This document shows positions 1 through 10,030 of a DNA stretch of 64,000 bases, in pieces. How positions within the stretch are numbered: position 1 is the stretch's first letter; the number at the start of each line of letters is the position of its first letter. Origin of the DNA: Versatilivorator sp963663845 (GTDB lineage: Bacteria; Acidobacteriota; Terriglobia; Versatilivoradales; Versatilivoraceae); NCBI GenBank assembly GCA_963663845.2, contig OY760650.2:186001-250000 (forward strand), read 5' to 3'. The position numbers and the translations under genes were made by a program. The notes under the pieces are model-generated. The model had not been told where the DNA came from. It saw only the letters and a list, made by a program, of their open reading frames with translations, and did no database searches.

Positions 1-265
1 AGAGGCCTTCAGGAAATCCCTCGAGGCCAACCCCAAGAACGCCGAGGCCCAGTACCAGTTGGCCGTCACCCTGGTCAGCATGGCCACGGTCACCGAAGAT
101 GGCCAGCAGATCCCGGCTCCCGGCACCCTGGAGGCCTATCAGAGGTATCTGGAGATCGCTCCCACCGGGTCCCACGCGTTGGAGGCCAAGACCATGATCG
201 CGGCCTTTTCCAAAAAGGTGAAAACCACCTTCTCGGCGGCTGAGGAGAGAAAAAAGAAGAACTGA
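1..265 (+). CDS. TPR-repeat protein, C-terminal end (5' truncated by window)
   Basis: Only the last ~87 codons are visible; the gene enters from the left in the frame beginning at base 2 and stops at 263-265. The visible text has the alternating small/aromatic spacing of tetratricopeptide helices: one unit around AEAQYQLAVTLV and a second around EAYQRYLEIAP, the usual TPR unit-closing pattern. A lysine/glutamate-rich tail follows. TPR domains are protein-protein interaction scaffolds. The specific function and any N-terminal domain cannot be judged from this fragment. It lies 66 bp upstream of the membrane protein at 332 in the same orientation, so the two may be cotranscribed. Confidence 0.75.
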   Translation, partial: EAFRKSLEANPKNAEAQYQLAVTLVSMATVTEDGQQIPAPGTLEAYQRYLEIAPTGSHALEAKTMIAAFSKKVKTTFSAAEERKKKN

Positions 266-331
266 TCGCGCCCCGGTCCAGTCGGCAGGGATCCGGATCG
301 GCGGCGATTGCTATCGGCGGAGACACAACCC

Positions 332-817
332 ATGGCATCGGGCACCGGAAACAGGCTGAAATGGCCGCTGATCGTCGCCGCAACCGTGGTCGTGCTGCGG
401 ATCGTGCTGGAACAACTGGGCGCGCCCGATTCGATCAACAGCCTCCTGGGGGTCGCCTGGCTGCACATTCTGGCGCCTTTCTACCTCGCCTACCTGATCC
501 AGGCGTCCGGGAGCCATCGGCCCTACCGAGCGCTTTTCCAGGACCTCTTCCTCTACACCCTCTACACCCGGCTGATGGTGCTGGTGACCTACTGGATGGC
601 CTACCTGTGGCAGTGGCAGTCTTCCCGCTTTCTACTCGCCGGTGGAGGAAACGTGGGCGAGGGAATCGGCCCCTTTCAGGGATACCTGGTGATTCCGGTG
701 CGCAACCTGGTGGTCTGGATCGTGATGGCCATGGTCGTCGGCATGGTCCTGGGCTCCATCCTGCTCCTGATCAAGAGGCGCGGCGACAAGACTGCGGAGG
801 TTGACGCCACCAACTGA
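332..817 (+). CDS. Hypothetical multi-pass membrane protein
   Basis: A 161-residue protein with about four predicted membrane segments: roughly residues 12-28, 41-58, 75-95 and 125-150 (for example VVWIVMAMVVGMVLGSILLL near the end). A short basic cytoplasmic tail (IKRRGDKT) closes it. I chose the ATG at 332 over an upstream TTG-type start at 308 because the first membrane segment then follows a short basic N-terminus. I recognise no named family. It sits between a TPR protein and a 222-bp gap that ends in a dispersed repeat. Function unknown. Confidence 0.7.
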   Translation: MASGTGNRLKWPLIVAATVVVLRIVLEQLGAPDSINSLLGVAWLHILAPFYLAYLIQASGSHRPYRALFQDLFLYTLYTRLMVLVTYWMAYLWQWQSSRFLLAGGGNVGEGIGPFQGYLVIPVRNLVVWIVMAMVVGMVLGSILLLIKRRGDKTAEVDATN

Positions 818-990
818 CGGCTCCCGTGAACAGGACCGCCAAAACTGAAACGGGGGAAACGACCGACGGCTTCAGGTCAGACCAGCTCCCGCCCTGCCAG
901 GCCGGTCATCCGGGCACGAAACCATCGGAAATCTACAATCCTTTCGTGACCTTGCGATCCCGTCGCGGTTGACCTCAACGCCTTCATGGC

Positions 991-1039
991 TCTTCGTCAT
1001 CCTTCCTGTCTCTTGGTGGTGACTCTTTTTTCTTTTGCC

Positions 1040-1040
<1 letters not shown>
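991..1040. repeat. Dispersed repeat R1, degenerate copy
   Basis: About 50 bp lying immediately 3' of the SMP-30 gene stop codon. It matches, in reverse orientation and with several substitutions, the much better conserved R1 copies at 11747-11803 and 46194-46251 (shared core CTTCGTC..CCTTC..GACTCTTTTTTCTTTTG). It is noncoding and probably part of a genome-wide family of short interspersed repeats. Confidence 0.6.
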
Positions 1041-2143
<1,103 letters not shown>

Positions 2144-2324
2144 GACCAAGGGAACCTCCTTTACGCGTTGAATGAAACCTCTCCCGCCGCCGCCGGCTTG
2201 CTCCCGGATACGATTTCCGGGGCGCCCGGCTCCTGCTCCATGAAGCTCGCCGGCCCTGCGCAGAACCGACCCGGACCGTATCGAGAGTTTACGGAGTAAC
2301 TTCCCAAACCACAAAACAAAAAGA

Positions 2325-3716
2325 ATGTCTCTCATGCCGCACCACTCCCCGAAGCATTCCCCGTCCGGACTGCTCCGCGAACTGAAGCCGATGGTTTCCC
2401 TTTCGGTCCCGGTGGCCATGACCGAGTTGGGCTGGATGACCATGAGCCTGGTGGACACCATGATGGTGGGACGCCTGAGTGCGGAAGCCATCGGGGCCGT
2501 GAGCATCGGAACGGCGGTTTTCCTGGCGGCGACCATCCTGGGAATGGGCCTGTCTCTGGGGTTGGACACCCTGGTGTCGCAAGCCCACGGAGCCAATCGA
2601 TGGCGGGAATGCCAGGGATGGCTGGTGCACGGCATTCACCTCAGCCTCCTGCTCAGCCCCCTCATGATGTTCATTCTCTGGGGAAGCCTGCCCTACCTGG
2701 AACTATGGGGCTTCCACCCCGAGGTGCTGGCGCTCACGCCGCCCTACCTGAAGGCGGTGAGCTGGGGCATCTTTCCCCTGATGCTCTACAACACCTTTCG
2801 CCGCTACCTGCAGGGAATCGGGCGAGTCCAGGGGATCATGCTGGTGCTGGTCACCGCCAACCTGGTGAACGTCGGCTCCAACTGGGTGCTCATATTCGGT
2901 AAACTGGGGTTCCCCGCCATGGGAGTCGAGGGCGCGGGCTGGGCCACCTGCATCTCGCGCCTCTACATGGCGCTCGGCCTGGGGCTGCTCATCTTCCGCT
3001 ACCACCGCCGGCAGCGGACGCCCCTGCTGGGAATCTCATTCAAGCCCGACCTGGAAAGAATGCGCCGCCTGGTGAACCTGGGCCTTCCGGCATCGCTGCA
3101 GACCACCCTGGAGGTCGGGGTCTTCGCCGCCGTGACCTCGCTGGCGGGAAAGCTGGAGCCGGCAGCGGTGGCCGCCCACCAGATCGCCCTGAACGCGGCC
3201 GGCTTCGTGTTCATGGTCCCGCTGGGTGTCTCCTCGGCCGGAGCGGTGCGGGTGGGCCGGGAAATCGGGCGAGGAGACCCGCAGCGGGCGGCCGATTCCG
3301 GGTGGATGGCCCTGCTGCTGGGAAGCGGCTTCATGCTGGTGTCCGGCCTGCTCTTCGTCCTGCTGCCGGAAGGGATCATGCGCCTCTTTACCGTGGACGG
3401 GCAGGTGATCGCCATCGGAACGCCCCTGCTGCTGATCGCCGCGGCCTTCATGTTCTTCGACGGCATTCAGGTGGTGGCTACCGGGAACCTGAGAGGCGCC
3501 GCCGACACCAAGACGCCCATGGTGGTCAATCTGATCGGACACTGGCCGTTCGGCATGGTGCTGGGCTATCTGCTCTGTTTTCATTTCAATTGGGGGGTGC
3601 AGGGCTTGTGGGTCGGACTGTCGGCCGGGCTGATCGGCATCGGCGCGGTGCTGCTGGCGGTCTGGACCCGCAAGTCCAGAGAGCTCAGGGAGGGCCGCAC
3701 GGCCTCGCTGCAGTGA
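2325..3716 (+). CDS. MATE-family multidrug/cation efflux transporter
   Basis: A 463-residue inner-membrane protein with about 12 hydrophobic segments arranged as two similar six-helix halves, the layout and length usual for MATE (NorM/DinF-like) exporters. Family-like text includes ELGWMTMSLVDTMMVGRLS in helix 1, GLDTLVSQAHGA in the first half and VAAHQIALNAAGFVFMVPLG in the second. MATE proteins extrude cationic drugs or metabolites in exchange for Na+ or H+. The ATG at 2325 is used; an alternative is at 2334. It is transcribed divergently from the gluconolactonase-like gene, with 181 bp between. The substrate cannot be predicted. Confidence 0.93.
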   Translation: MSLMPHHSPKHSPSGLLRELKPMVSLSVPVAMTELGWMTMSLVDTMMVGRLSAEAIGAVSIGTAVFLAATILGMGLSLGLDTLVSQAHGANRWRECQGWLVHGIHLSLLLSPLMMFILWGSLPYLELWGFHPEVLALTPPYLKAVSWGIFPLMLYNTFRRYLQGIGRVQGIMLVLVTANLVNVGSNWVLIFGKLGFPAMGVEGAGWATCISRLYMALGLGLLIFRYHRRQRTPLLGISFKPDLERMRRLVNLGLPASLQTTLEVGVFAAVTSLAGKLEPAAVAAHQIALNAAGFVFMVPLGVSSAGAVRVGREIGRGDPQRAADSGWMALLLGSGFMLVSGLLFVLLPEGIMRLFTVDGQVIAIGTPLLLIAAAFMFFDGIQVVATGNLRGAADTKTPMVVNLIGHWPFGMVLGYLLCFHFNWGVQGLWVGLSAGLIGIGAVLLAVWTRKSRELREGRTASLQ

Positions 3717-3802
3717 CACCGCTCCGGCACGGGGGAATTCTCCGAAACCGGTGGCGGCTGCGGTTCGACAGGCGATAGACTAGGAGGGGAGGAAGAGGTG
3801 TG

Positions 3803-4408
3803 ATGAGAACGACTGCATGGCTCGGGCTGGGGCTGCTGGCCATGACTCCCGTCAGCGCGGATCGGGCTCGGGCAACCGAGCCGCAGACGGAAGCGAAGCC
3901 CGGCCGTTCCAACCCGAACATTCCTTCCGGCATCGTCCCCGGGGTCCGGCGCCCTGCCGGAATGGTCCCGCTGAGAGTCGTGCCGGGGAAGCAGAAAAGA
4001 CCGATCCCCTTCTATTCCAGGCTGCGGGCCGAGGTGGACCAACCCTTTCTGACCAGGGGCGAGGGCAAACTCTATCTCGGTTTCCACCTGGACCCGCTCT
4101 ACGCCGTCCACTGGAACAACCGGGTCAAGCCGCTGGAATTCCGTCTGGAGACTGCCGAGGGAGTCCGGGTCACGCCCAGCCGAGGGAGCGGCCCCAAGGT
4201 CGAACAACCCGCCGACAAGGACCCCAGGGAGTTCCTGCTGGACATCGCCGCCACCGCACAGGTCCCGCCCATGCGCCTTACGGTTCGCTACTTCGCCTGC
4301 GACGACGCCGACACCTTCTGCATTCCGGTCACCCAGAGGTACACGGTGCACCTGGAGCCGGACCCCGAGGGGAAGGTCGCCGCTGAAAGCGCCGAAGGCG
4401 GGATTTGA
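3803..4408 (+). CDS. Secreted hypothetical protein with CDDxxxxC segment
   Basis: A 201-residue protein with a cleavable signal peptide (MRTTAWLGLGLLAMTPVSA, cut near residue 19-25), so it is probably periplasmic. The C-terminal part around YFACDDADTFCIPVTQRYTV resembles the beta-rich tail appended to some redoxin/thioredoxin-like proteins, but no thioredoxin fold or CxxC is present here, so a redox role is only a guess. The ATG at 3803 is preceded by a purine-rich AGGAGGGGAGGAAGAGG tract that makes a strong ribosome binding site. It follows the MATE gene by 86 bp on the same strand. Confidence 0.65.
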   Translation: MRTTAWLGLGLLAMTPVSADRARATEPQTEAKPGRSNPNIPSGIVPGVRRPAGMVPLRVVPGKQKRPIPFYSRLRAEVDQPFLTRGEGKLYLGFHLDPLYAVHWNNRVKPLEFRLETAEGVRVTPSRGSGPKVEQPADKDPREFLLDIAATAQVPPMRLTVRYFACDDADTFCIPVTQRYTVHLEPDPEGKVAAESAEGGI

Positions 4409-4529
4409 TTGCCATCGGAGACGGAAACGCATAGCATCCTGACTGCGAGACCCGCCGATTCCCAAGCGGGTTGCGCCGTCGGCCATTCGCCGCTCTAGCG
4501 GCCATCCCCCACGACCCACGCTCGCCCCC

Positions 4530-5558
4530 TTGGAACAAGCCTTTCAATCCTTCCTGTCCGAGATCCATTGGAGCCTGCTGACCGGAGTCATCCTGGTCAG
4601 CCTGCTCATCTTGGGAATGGCGGCCGACTGGCTGATCTCGGCGGCCGTCAGCCTGTCGGAGCGCTCGCGCATTCCGAAGGTGGTGATCGGAGCCACCATC
4701 GTCAGCCTGGGAACCACCACGCCCGAGGTGGCCGTCTCGGTTCTGGCCGCCGTTCGGGGGCAATCGAGCCTGGCCCTGGGAAACGCCGTCGGCTCCATCA
4801 TCTGCAACACCGGTCTCATTCTGGGGCTGTCCTGCCTGCTGGATCCGCCCAGGATCGCCCGCAAGATCGTCATGCGGCAGAACGCCATCCAGTTGGCCGC
4901 TGTCATCCTGCTGGTTCTGGCCTGCTTCCCCTGGCCTTCGGCAGGTGACGCCTTCACCGGTGGTGGCCGAGTCACCCAATGGGTGGCTTTCGCCTTTCTG
5001 CTGGCCCTTGCCGGTTATGTCTGGCAATCGGTCCGCTGGGGCCGGGAGAGAGACCCGGTGTCGGGAGACGGCGAGGAGAGCGAAACGGACTCGACTGGGG
5101 TGATTGTCGCCCGGCTGGTGGGATCGGTTGCGCTGGTGGTGGTGTCGGCCCGCATTCTCCTGCCGGCAGTCACCGAGTCCGCCCTCCGACTGGAGGTTCC
5201 CGAGAGCGTGATCGCGGCCACCCTGGTGGCTTTCGGCACCTCCCTGCCGGAGTTGGTGGTCGCCGTCACGGCAGCCTTGCGGGGTCACGGGGAGTTGGCG
5301 CTGGGCAACGTGATCGGCGCCAATATCCTCAACGTCCTGTTCGTGGTCGGAGCCGCGGGGGCGGTCACGCGCGGGGGGCTGAGCGCCGATCCCATGTTCT
5401 TCATTGTTCTGTTCCCGGCCATGCTGCTGTTGATGCTGATCCTGAGGATAGGCCTCCACCCGGGCCAAGACCGGCTGAGCCGCTCTCATGGAGTGGTCAT
5501 GCTGGTCATTTACGTTGCGTATACGGTGGTCAGCTATATTCTGGACGGTGGCGGTTAG
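4530..5558 (+). CDS. CaCA-family Na+/Ca2+ (cation) antiporter, YrbG-like
   Basis: A 342-residue integral membrane protein with about ten membrane segments in two homologous halves separated by a charged loop (ERDPVSGDGEESETD). Each half carries the alpha-repeat that forms the ion site: GATIVSLGTTTPEVAVS in the first and ATLVAFGTSLPELVVA in the second. Each includes the conserved Glu and the GNxxGSxxxN / GNVIGANILN helices. The family exchanges Na+ or H+ for Ca2+ or related cations. The start is a TTG at 4530, chosen because it directly precedes the first helix and no ATG fits. No close operon partner. Confidence 0.92.
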   Translation: MEQAFQSFLSEIHWSLLTGVILVSLLILGMAADWLISAAVSLSERSRIPKVVIGATIVSLGTTTPEVAVSVLAAVRGQSSLALGNAVGSIICNTGLILGLSCLLDPPRIARKIVMRQNAIQLAAVILLVLACFPWPSAGDAFTGGGRVTQWVAFAFLLALAGYVWQSVRWGRERDPVSGDGEESETDSTGVIVARLVGSVALVVVSARILLPAVTESALRLEVPESVIAATLVAFGTSLPELVVAVTAALRGHGELALGNVIGANILNVLFVVGAAGAVTRGGLSADPMFFIVLFPAMLLLMLILRIGLHPGQDRLSRSHGVVMLVIYVAYTVVSYILDGGG

Positions 5559-5595
5559 GACAGGCACAAACCACCGGCGGCAGGCTCGATCTCGA

Positions 5596-7236
5596 CTACC
5601 GCTTGGCGATGTCGGTTTCCTCGCAGGTGATGAACTCCAGCAAGGCCGGATGGCCTTCCCGGGTGGCGGCTATTCCGCGTTGCAAGGCCGCTTGCACCGC
5701 CTCCGGGTCCTCGACCCGCTCGGCGTAGGCCCCCAGCCCCCGGGCCACCTGGCTGTAGTTTCCCGACAGGAACTTGGCCCGACCCTCGATGGCGGCTTTG
5801 GGGATGTACTGCTCGTAGCCGCCCATGGCCGAATTGTTCAGCAACAGAACCAGGATGGGAATCTGTCCCCGCACCGCCGTCTCCAGGTCCATGCCCACCA
5901 TCCCGAAGGCCGCATCTCCCATGAAGGTGACGACCAGCTTATCAGGAGCCGCCAGCTTGGCCCCCATGGCGGCGCCCAGGGAAAAGCCCAGTTGGGTTGA
6001 ATTCCCCCATCCCAGGTAGCCCCGCGGAGTCACCGCCTGGTAGAGGGGAGCGATCTGATCTCGGGGAGAGCCGGAATCGTGGGTGACGATGGCCGAAGCC
6101 GGGTCTACCGCTCTCTTCAGCTCTCCAATGACCCGATAGGGGTTGATGGGCGCCTGGGAGGATTGGAGCTTGCCCGCCCAGCGGGCCTGCCAGGCGTTCC
6201 GGAGCTTTGCTATGTCGGCCTCGACCGATCGGCGCCGCTGGTCCCTCTTTCCTTTTCCGGATTGGCGGGCGATCTCCTCCAGCATCTGCTGCAGAACCAG
6301 CTTGGCGTCTCCCAGGATGGGCAGGTCGGCCCGATAGTCCTTGTTCAGATCCTTCCAGTCCAGGGTGGCGTGAATGATCACCCGGCCGTCGCCGGGAATG
6401 GCGGGCGCGAACAGGGAGCGGGTCAGGCTGGAGCCGATGACCAACAGGGCGTCGCTGGACGCCAGGTGCTCTCCCACCATGTCGGTCTGGCTGTATCCGG
6501 TCGTCCCCAGGGACAGGGGGTGGGTTTCGTTGAAGGCGCTCTTTCCCTGGAGCGAGGTCATCACCGGCGCCGCCAACTGCTCCGCCACCTGCTCCAGCGC
6601 CGCCGAGGCCTTGGCGTAGAAGATCCCCTGTCCTGCCCAGATGAGCGGCCGCCTGGCGGCCAGCAGCAACCGAACCGCCTCCCTGACAGCCGCGGGATCG
6701 GGCCCGGTCCTGATGGCCGGCACCGGCCGGTACTCCAGCCGGCCCGGAAACTCCTCCTCGGCCACGTCCACCGGAATCTCCAGCAGCACCGGGCCGGGCC
6801 GCCCCGACCGCAAGGCGGTAAAAGCCCGAGCCATCCGGCCGGGGATGGCTGCCGCCGACGGGACCCGGTCGGCCCACTTGGTGGTGGCCCGGTAGTTCTC
6901 GAGCGAGCCGAAGGTGGGGGGGACCCCGGCCTGTTCTCGCCCGGGATGGCCCGGAAGGAAGAGGATGGGACTGGAATCGGTATAGGCGTGGGCGATCCCG
7001 GCGAAGGCGTTTTCGGCTCCCGGCCCCTGCTGCACCGTCACGACGCCGATTCGGTCCCCGCAGGAGGTCCGGGAGTAGCCGTCGGCCATGTTTCCCGCCA
7101 CCCGTTCCTGGCGGGCCACGATCAGCCGGACCCCGGCCTCGGTCAAGGCCTCCAGGATCGGAGTCATTGGAAAGCAGAAGATCTGCTCCACGCCCTCGCG
7201 CTTCAAGAGTTCGGCGATCACCTGGCTGCCCAGCAT
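5596..7236 (-). CDS. Thiamine-diphosphate-dependent enzyme, acetolactate-synthase-like
   Basis: A 546-residue ThDP enzyme with the three-domain plan of the acetolactate synthase/POX family. The N-terminal PYR domain carries the activating Glu in ARQERVAGNMADGYSR, the central domain includes RRPLIWAGQGI, and the C-terminal PP domain contains the cofactor-binding block MGDAAFGM...LLLNNSAMGG. The usual GDG triplet reads GDA, as in some family members. The ATG at 7236 is preceded by GGAAGGAGA. No small regulatory subunit or ilvC lies nearby, so a catabolic or side role is as likely as branched-chain amino-acid synthesis; the substrate is not assigned. Confidence 0.88.
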   Translation of the reverse strand: MLGSQVIAELLKREGVEQIFCFPMTPILEALTEAGVRLIVARQERVAGNMADGYSRTSCGDRIGVVTVQQGPGAENAFAGIAHAYTDSSPILFLPGHPGREQAGVPPTFGSLENYRATTKWADRVPSAAAIPGRMARAFTALRSGRPGPVLLEIPVDVAEEEFPGRLEYRPVPAIRTGPDPAAVREAVRLLLAARRPLIWAGQGIFYAKASAALEQVAEQLAAPVMTSLQGKSAFNETHPLSLGTTGYSQTDMVGEHLASSDALLVIGSSLTRSLFAPAIPGDGRVIIHATLDWKDLNKDYRADLPILGDAKLVLQQMLEEIARQSGKGKRDQRRRSVEADIAKLRNAWQARWAGKLQSSQAPINPYRVIGELKRAVDPASAIVTHDSGSPRDQIAPLYQAVTPRGYLGWGNSTQLGFSLGAAMGAKLAAPDKLVVTFMGDAAFGMVGMDLETAVRGQIPILVLLLNNSAMGGYEQYIPKAAIEGRAKFLSGNYSQVARGLGAYAERVEDPEAVQAALQRGIAATREGHPALLEFITCEETDIAKR

Positions 7237-7346
7237 TGTGTCTCCTTCCTGCGACCGAACCCCGGCAGGCCGGTTCGCGCCGTCATCGCGGCAAAACGGG
7301 TACGCTGACACTGTACCCGCCTTCATTGGTGGTTTGTCGGCATGAA

Positions 7347-7718
7347 TCAGAGCCTCGCTACGGGGTCTCTCACAAACAGGGCCCTCAGATCATAGGACAC
7401 GTTGAGCGGATAAGGCATCCGCATCCCGATGGCGAAGTAGAAGCACCAGGCGTGGTCGGCCCCGGCGCGAGTGCCGCTCCACACCCAGGCTGCGGTCAAC
7501 TCGAAGGGCTTTCGAATGGTGCGGCGGGGCGGGTCCCACAGCCCGTGGAGTTCCTCCAGGGTCGGCAAGCGCCAATCGCCATGGCCACCCAAATCCAGAC
7601 TCTGGGCGCGGTGGGCCGCATCATGCCAGTTGAGGCGGCTTCCGTTGTCTCGCCGGCTCCAGACCAGACCCGTGCGGCTGTCGACGACCAGATCGGTTGA
7701 AGCCTCTGAAGATGACAT
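7347..7718 (-). CDS. DUF1566 (Lcl C-terminal domain) protein
   Basis: A 123-residue protein consisting of a single DUF1566 domain. The hallmark is present: TGLVWSRRDNGSRLNWHDAAHRAQ, then GDWRLPTLEEL, then WVWSGTRAG and the Phe/Tyr-rich ending. Related domains occur in secreted or surface proteins with a C-type-lectin-like fold, often of unknown function. No signal peptide is obvious, so the copy here may be cytoplasmic or truncated. It lies 37 bp beyond the FxsA start on the minus strand and just downstream of the ThDP enzyme. Confidence 0.8.
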   Translation of the reverse strand: MSSSEASTDLVVDSRTGLVWSRRDNGSRLNWHDAAHRAQSLDLGGHGDWRLPTLEELHGLWDPPRRTIRKPFELTAAWVWSGTRAGADHAWCFYFAIGMRMPYPLNVSYDLRALFVRDPVARL

Positions 7719-7755
7719 GGCCTGTGGCGCCCGATCCGGGATCTGAGCCCAACGG

Positions 7756-8148
7756 CTAATAGTTGACCGAGATCTGTACCCGGTTGCGGTCCACCCAATG
7801 CCTCAACTTCCGCCAAAGCAGCGCTTTCAGAAACTGACGGAAGGCGGGAACCAGGCACAGAAAACCCAGGACGTCGGTCAGAACTCCGGGAGTCAGCAGA
7901 ACGGCGCCCGCCAGCAGGATGATCACCCCGTCGACCAGCGGGGCCGCCGGAAGCCTTCCGGCCGCCGTTTCCGCCCGCAGCCGGCGAAGAACCTCCAGCC
8001 CCTGACTGCGCGCCAGGAAGGCGCCCAGAGCCCCGGTGGCGAGGATCAGCGTCACCGTGGCCAGGGTGCCGATGCGGCTGCCGATCTCGATCAGAAGGGC
8101 CAGCTCTATCAGGGGGAGAAGAAGGAAGAGCGCCAGAATCCTGAACAT
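7756..8148 (-). CDS. fxsA: FxsA family membrane protein
   Basis: A 130-residue inner-membrane protein matching FxsA: N-terminal helix FRILALFLLLPLIELALLI, then the signature EIGSRIGTLATVTLILATGALGAFLARSQG, then GVIILLAGAVLLTPGVLTDVLGFLCLVP, and a basic C-terminus. FxsA was named for suppressing T7 exclusion by F plasmid PifA when overproduced; its normal role is unclear. Length and order of segments are typical of the family. It is probably read as a single gene; the DUF1566 gene follows 37 bp downstream. Confidence 0.9.
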   Translation of the reverse strand: MFRILALFLLLPLIELALLIEIGSRIGTLATVTLILATGALGAFLARSQGLEVLRRLRAETAAGRLPAAPLVDGVIILLAGAVLLTPGVLTDVLGFLCLVPAFRQFLKALLWRKLRHWVDRNRVQISVNY

Positions 8149-8316
8149 GAATTCATTATGGCACAGGCGGAGCCGCCGGACTTACCCGGTTAGTGCGATC
8201 CACATTCAAAAATTGAAGCAGAGACTTCGAGGGACTGCTCTGAAGGATACTGCAGCCCCCGTCGCACCCGTGGCGCAACGGGGACTTCACAGGTCAAGGA
8301 CCTGCAGAAAGGAAAC

Positions 8317-8340
8317 GGGGCAGGCTGGAACGCCTGCCCC
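8317..8340 (-). terminator. Intrinsic terminator-like hairpin
   Basis: A perfect 9-bp GC-rich stem (GGGGCAGGC / GCCTGCCCC) with a 6-nt loop lies 26-49 nt downstream of the stop of the small secreted protein gene on the minus strand. It is followed on that strand by GTTTCCTTTC, a moderately T-rich tail. Position and shape fit a Rho-independent terminator. Confidence 0.6.
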
Positions 8341-8365
8341 GGAAGACTTCCGTCGGGTGTAACCC

Positions 8366-8686
8366 TCAAGGAGCCAGGTTCTTCACCGACTTGATGGTCA
8401 GGGTCCCATCCATCACCTTGCCGGTGACCTCAACCTTGTGGCCGAGATGGCCCATCACCTTGTCGGCATTGGCGATCTGGAGAACCTTCTTGTCTCCCGT
8501 GACGAAGACGGGCTTCTGACCGCCGCTGACACACCCCTTGACGCAACTGATCGACTTCTCGGAATGGTCGGCGTGGGCAGCGCCGCACCTGGCGTCGGAG
8601 ACGTGTCCGGTCAGGGTTTCGCCCGCCAGGAATTGCCCACCGGCCACGGCAACCGCCAGCAAGAAAATCAGGACTGCCTTTCTCAT
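8366..8686 (-). CDS. Small secreted OB-fold-like protein
   Basis: A 106-residue protein with a clear signal peptide (MRKAVLIFLLAVAVAGGQFLAG). The mature part has the pattern TLTGHVSDARCG, SCVKGCVSGG, GHKVEVTGKVMDGTLTI, which looks like the small secreted OB-like domains common in Acidobacteriota and relatives. Three cysteines (CG, CVKGC) could form a disulfide or bind a metal. The ATG at 8686 has GGGAGG seven bases upstream. Monocistronic, with a terminator-like hairpin just downstream. Function unknown. Confidence 0.72.
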   Translation of the reverse strand: MRKAVLIFLLAVAVAGGQFLAGETLTGHVSDARCGAAHADHSEKSISCVKGCVSGGQKPVFVTGDKKVLQIANADKVMGHLGHKVEVTGKVMDGTLTIKSVKNLAP

Positions 8687-8807
8687 GTTTCCTCCCGCTT
8701 CCCAAGCAATGTCATTGTTTCAGTGACTACGGAAACTAAGGCTACTTCAACGACTGTTCCCTGTCAACCAGGCAGGACAGGTTTCAGAATCGAAGGGACG
8801 GCGCCGC

Positions 8808-10025
8808 TCACTCCACGATCACCTTCACGAACCCCCGCTTGCCCACCTTCAGGACCGCGGATGAAGGCTGGGAGCAGTCCATCTCCGCCTTCACGTCGGT
8901 GACCCTCTCCTGGTTCAGGGACACGGCGCCCTGGGTGATCAGACGCACGGCCTGGCCCACCGAGGCGGCCAGCCCTACCCGGACCATCAACTTCGAAAGC
9001 CGCAACCGCTGCTGAGAAACCGGCAGCCTTCTCTCCTCCATGTTATCCGGGAGCAGCCGTCGGGAATGGATGCGATGGAACTCCTGCTCGGCCCGGTCGG
9101 CGGCCTGGCGCGAATGAAACTCCCGCACGATCCTCTTGGCCAGGTCCACCTTGGCGGCCTTGGGATGCAGGCTGCCTCGATCCACCCGGTTTCGGATTCG
9201 TTCCACCTCCGCCGAACCCAGGTCGGTGCAGAGTTCGTAGTAGCGATACATGAGATCGTCGGAAATCGACATGACCTTCCCGAAGATCTCCGAGGCCGGT
9301 TCCAGGATTCCGATGTAATTTCCGAGAGACTTCGACATCTTCTGCACGCCGTCCAGGCCCTCCAGCAGCGGTAGCATCACCAGCACCTGGGGATCGTGTC
9401 CATACTCCCTCTGCAACTCCCGCCCCACCAGCAGATTGAACTTCTGATCGGTACCGCCCATTTCCACGTCGGCCTGCAACACCACCGAGTCGTATCCTTG
9501 AATCAGGGGATAGAGGAGCTCGTGAATGGCGACCGGCTGCGACTTCTTCAAGCGCTTGCTGAAGTCATCTCTCTCCAGCATGCGGGCCACGGTGTAGCGG
9601 GAGGCCAAGGTCAGGAACTGCTCGCTCCCGAAAGGCATCATCCAGCGGCTGTTGAAGTCGATAACGGTCTTTTCCGGATCCAGGACCTTGAAGACTTGCT
9701 GCCTGTAGGTCTCGGCATTCGCCGCCACTTCCTCCCGGGTCAAGGGCTTGCGGGTGGCGCTGCGGCCGGACGGGTCCCCGATCAGACCGGTGAAATCGCC
9801 GATCAGGAAGATGACCGTGTGGCCCAGGTCCTGAAAACGCCTCAGGCTGCGCAGCATGACCGTGTGGCCCAGGTGCAGGTCCGGCGCCGTCGGATCGAAC
9901 CCGGCCTTGACGCGCAAGGGTCTTCCGGTCTCCCCCGAACGGACCAGCCGGGCTCGAAGCTCTTCCGGTCGAATCAGCTCGGCGACTCCCTGCTGCAGAA
10001 AGCTCAGTTGTTCCTCAATGGTCAC
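8808..10025 (-). CDS. tyrS: Tyrosyl-tRNA synthetase
   Basis: A 405-residue class I aminoacyl-tRNA synthetase that charges tRNA-Tyr. The HIGH-type motif reads HLGH in APDLHLGHTVML (around residue 50). The KMSKS loop is present (GVQKMSKSLGNY), and DFNSRWM, GYDSVVLQADVEMGGTDQKFN build the tyrosine pocket. A C-terminal S4-like RNA-binding domain follows (LSKLMVRVGLAASVGQAVRLI). Sequence style is that of the TyrZ-type bacterial subgroup. It starts 5 bp after the purN stop codon, so it is the last gene of the purine cluster transcript. Confidence 0.97.
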   Translation of the reverse strand: MTIEEQLSFLQQGVAELIRPEELRARLVRSGETGRPLRVKAGFDPTAPDLHLGHTVMLRSLRRFQDLGHTVIFLIGDFTGLIGDPSGRSATRKPLTREEVAANAETYRQQVFKVLDPEKTVIDFNSRWMMPFGSEQFLTLASRYTVARMLERDDFSKRLKKSQPVAIHELLYPLIQGYDSVVLQADVEMGGTDQKFNLLVGRELQREYGHDPQVLVMLPLLEGLDGVQKMSKSLGNYIGILEPASEIFGKVMSISDDLMYRYYELCTDLGSAEVERIRNRVDRGSLHPKAAKVDLAKRIVREFHSRQAADRAEQEFHRIHSRRLLPDNMEERRLPVSQQRLRLSKLMVRVGLAASVGQAVRLITQGAVSLNQERVTDVKAEMDCSQPSSAVLKVGKRGFVKVIVE

Positions 10026-10030
10026 GTTTA

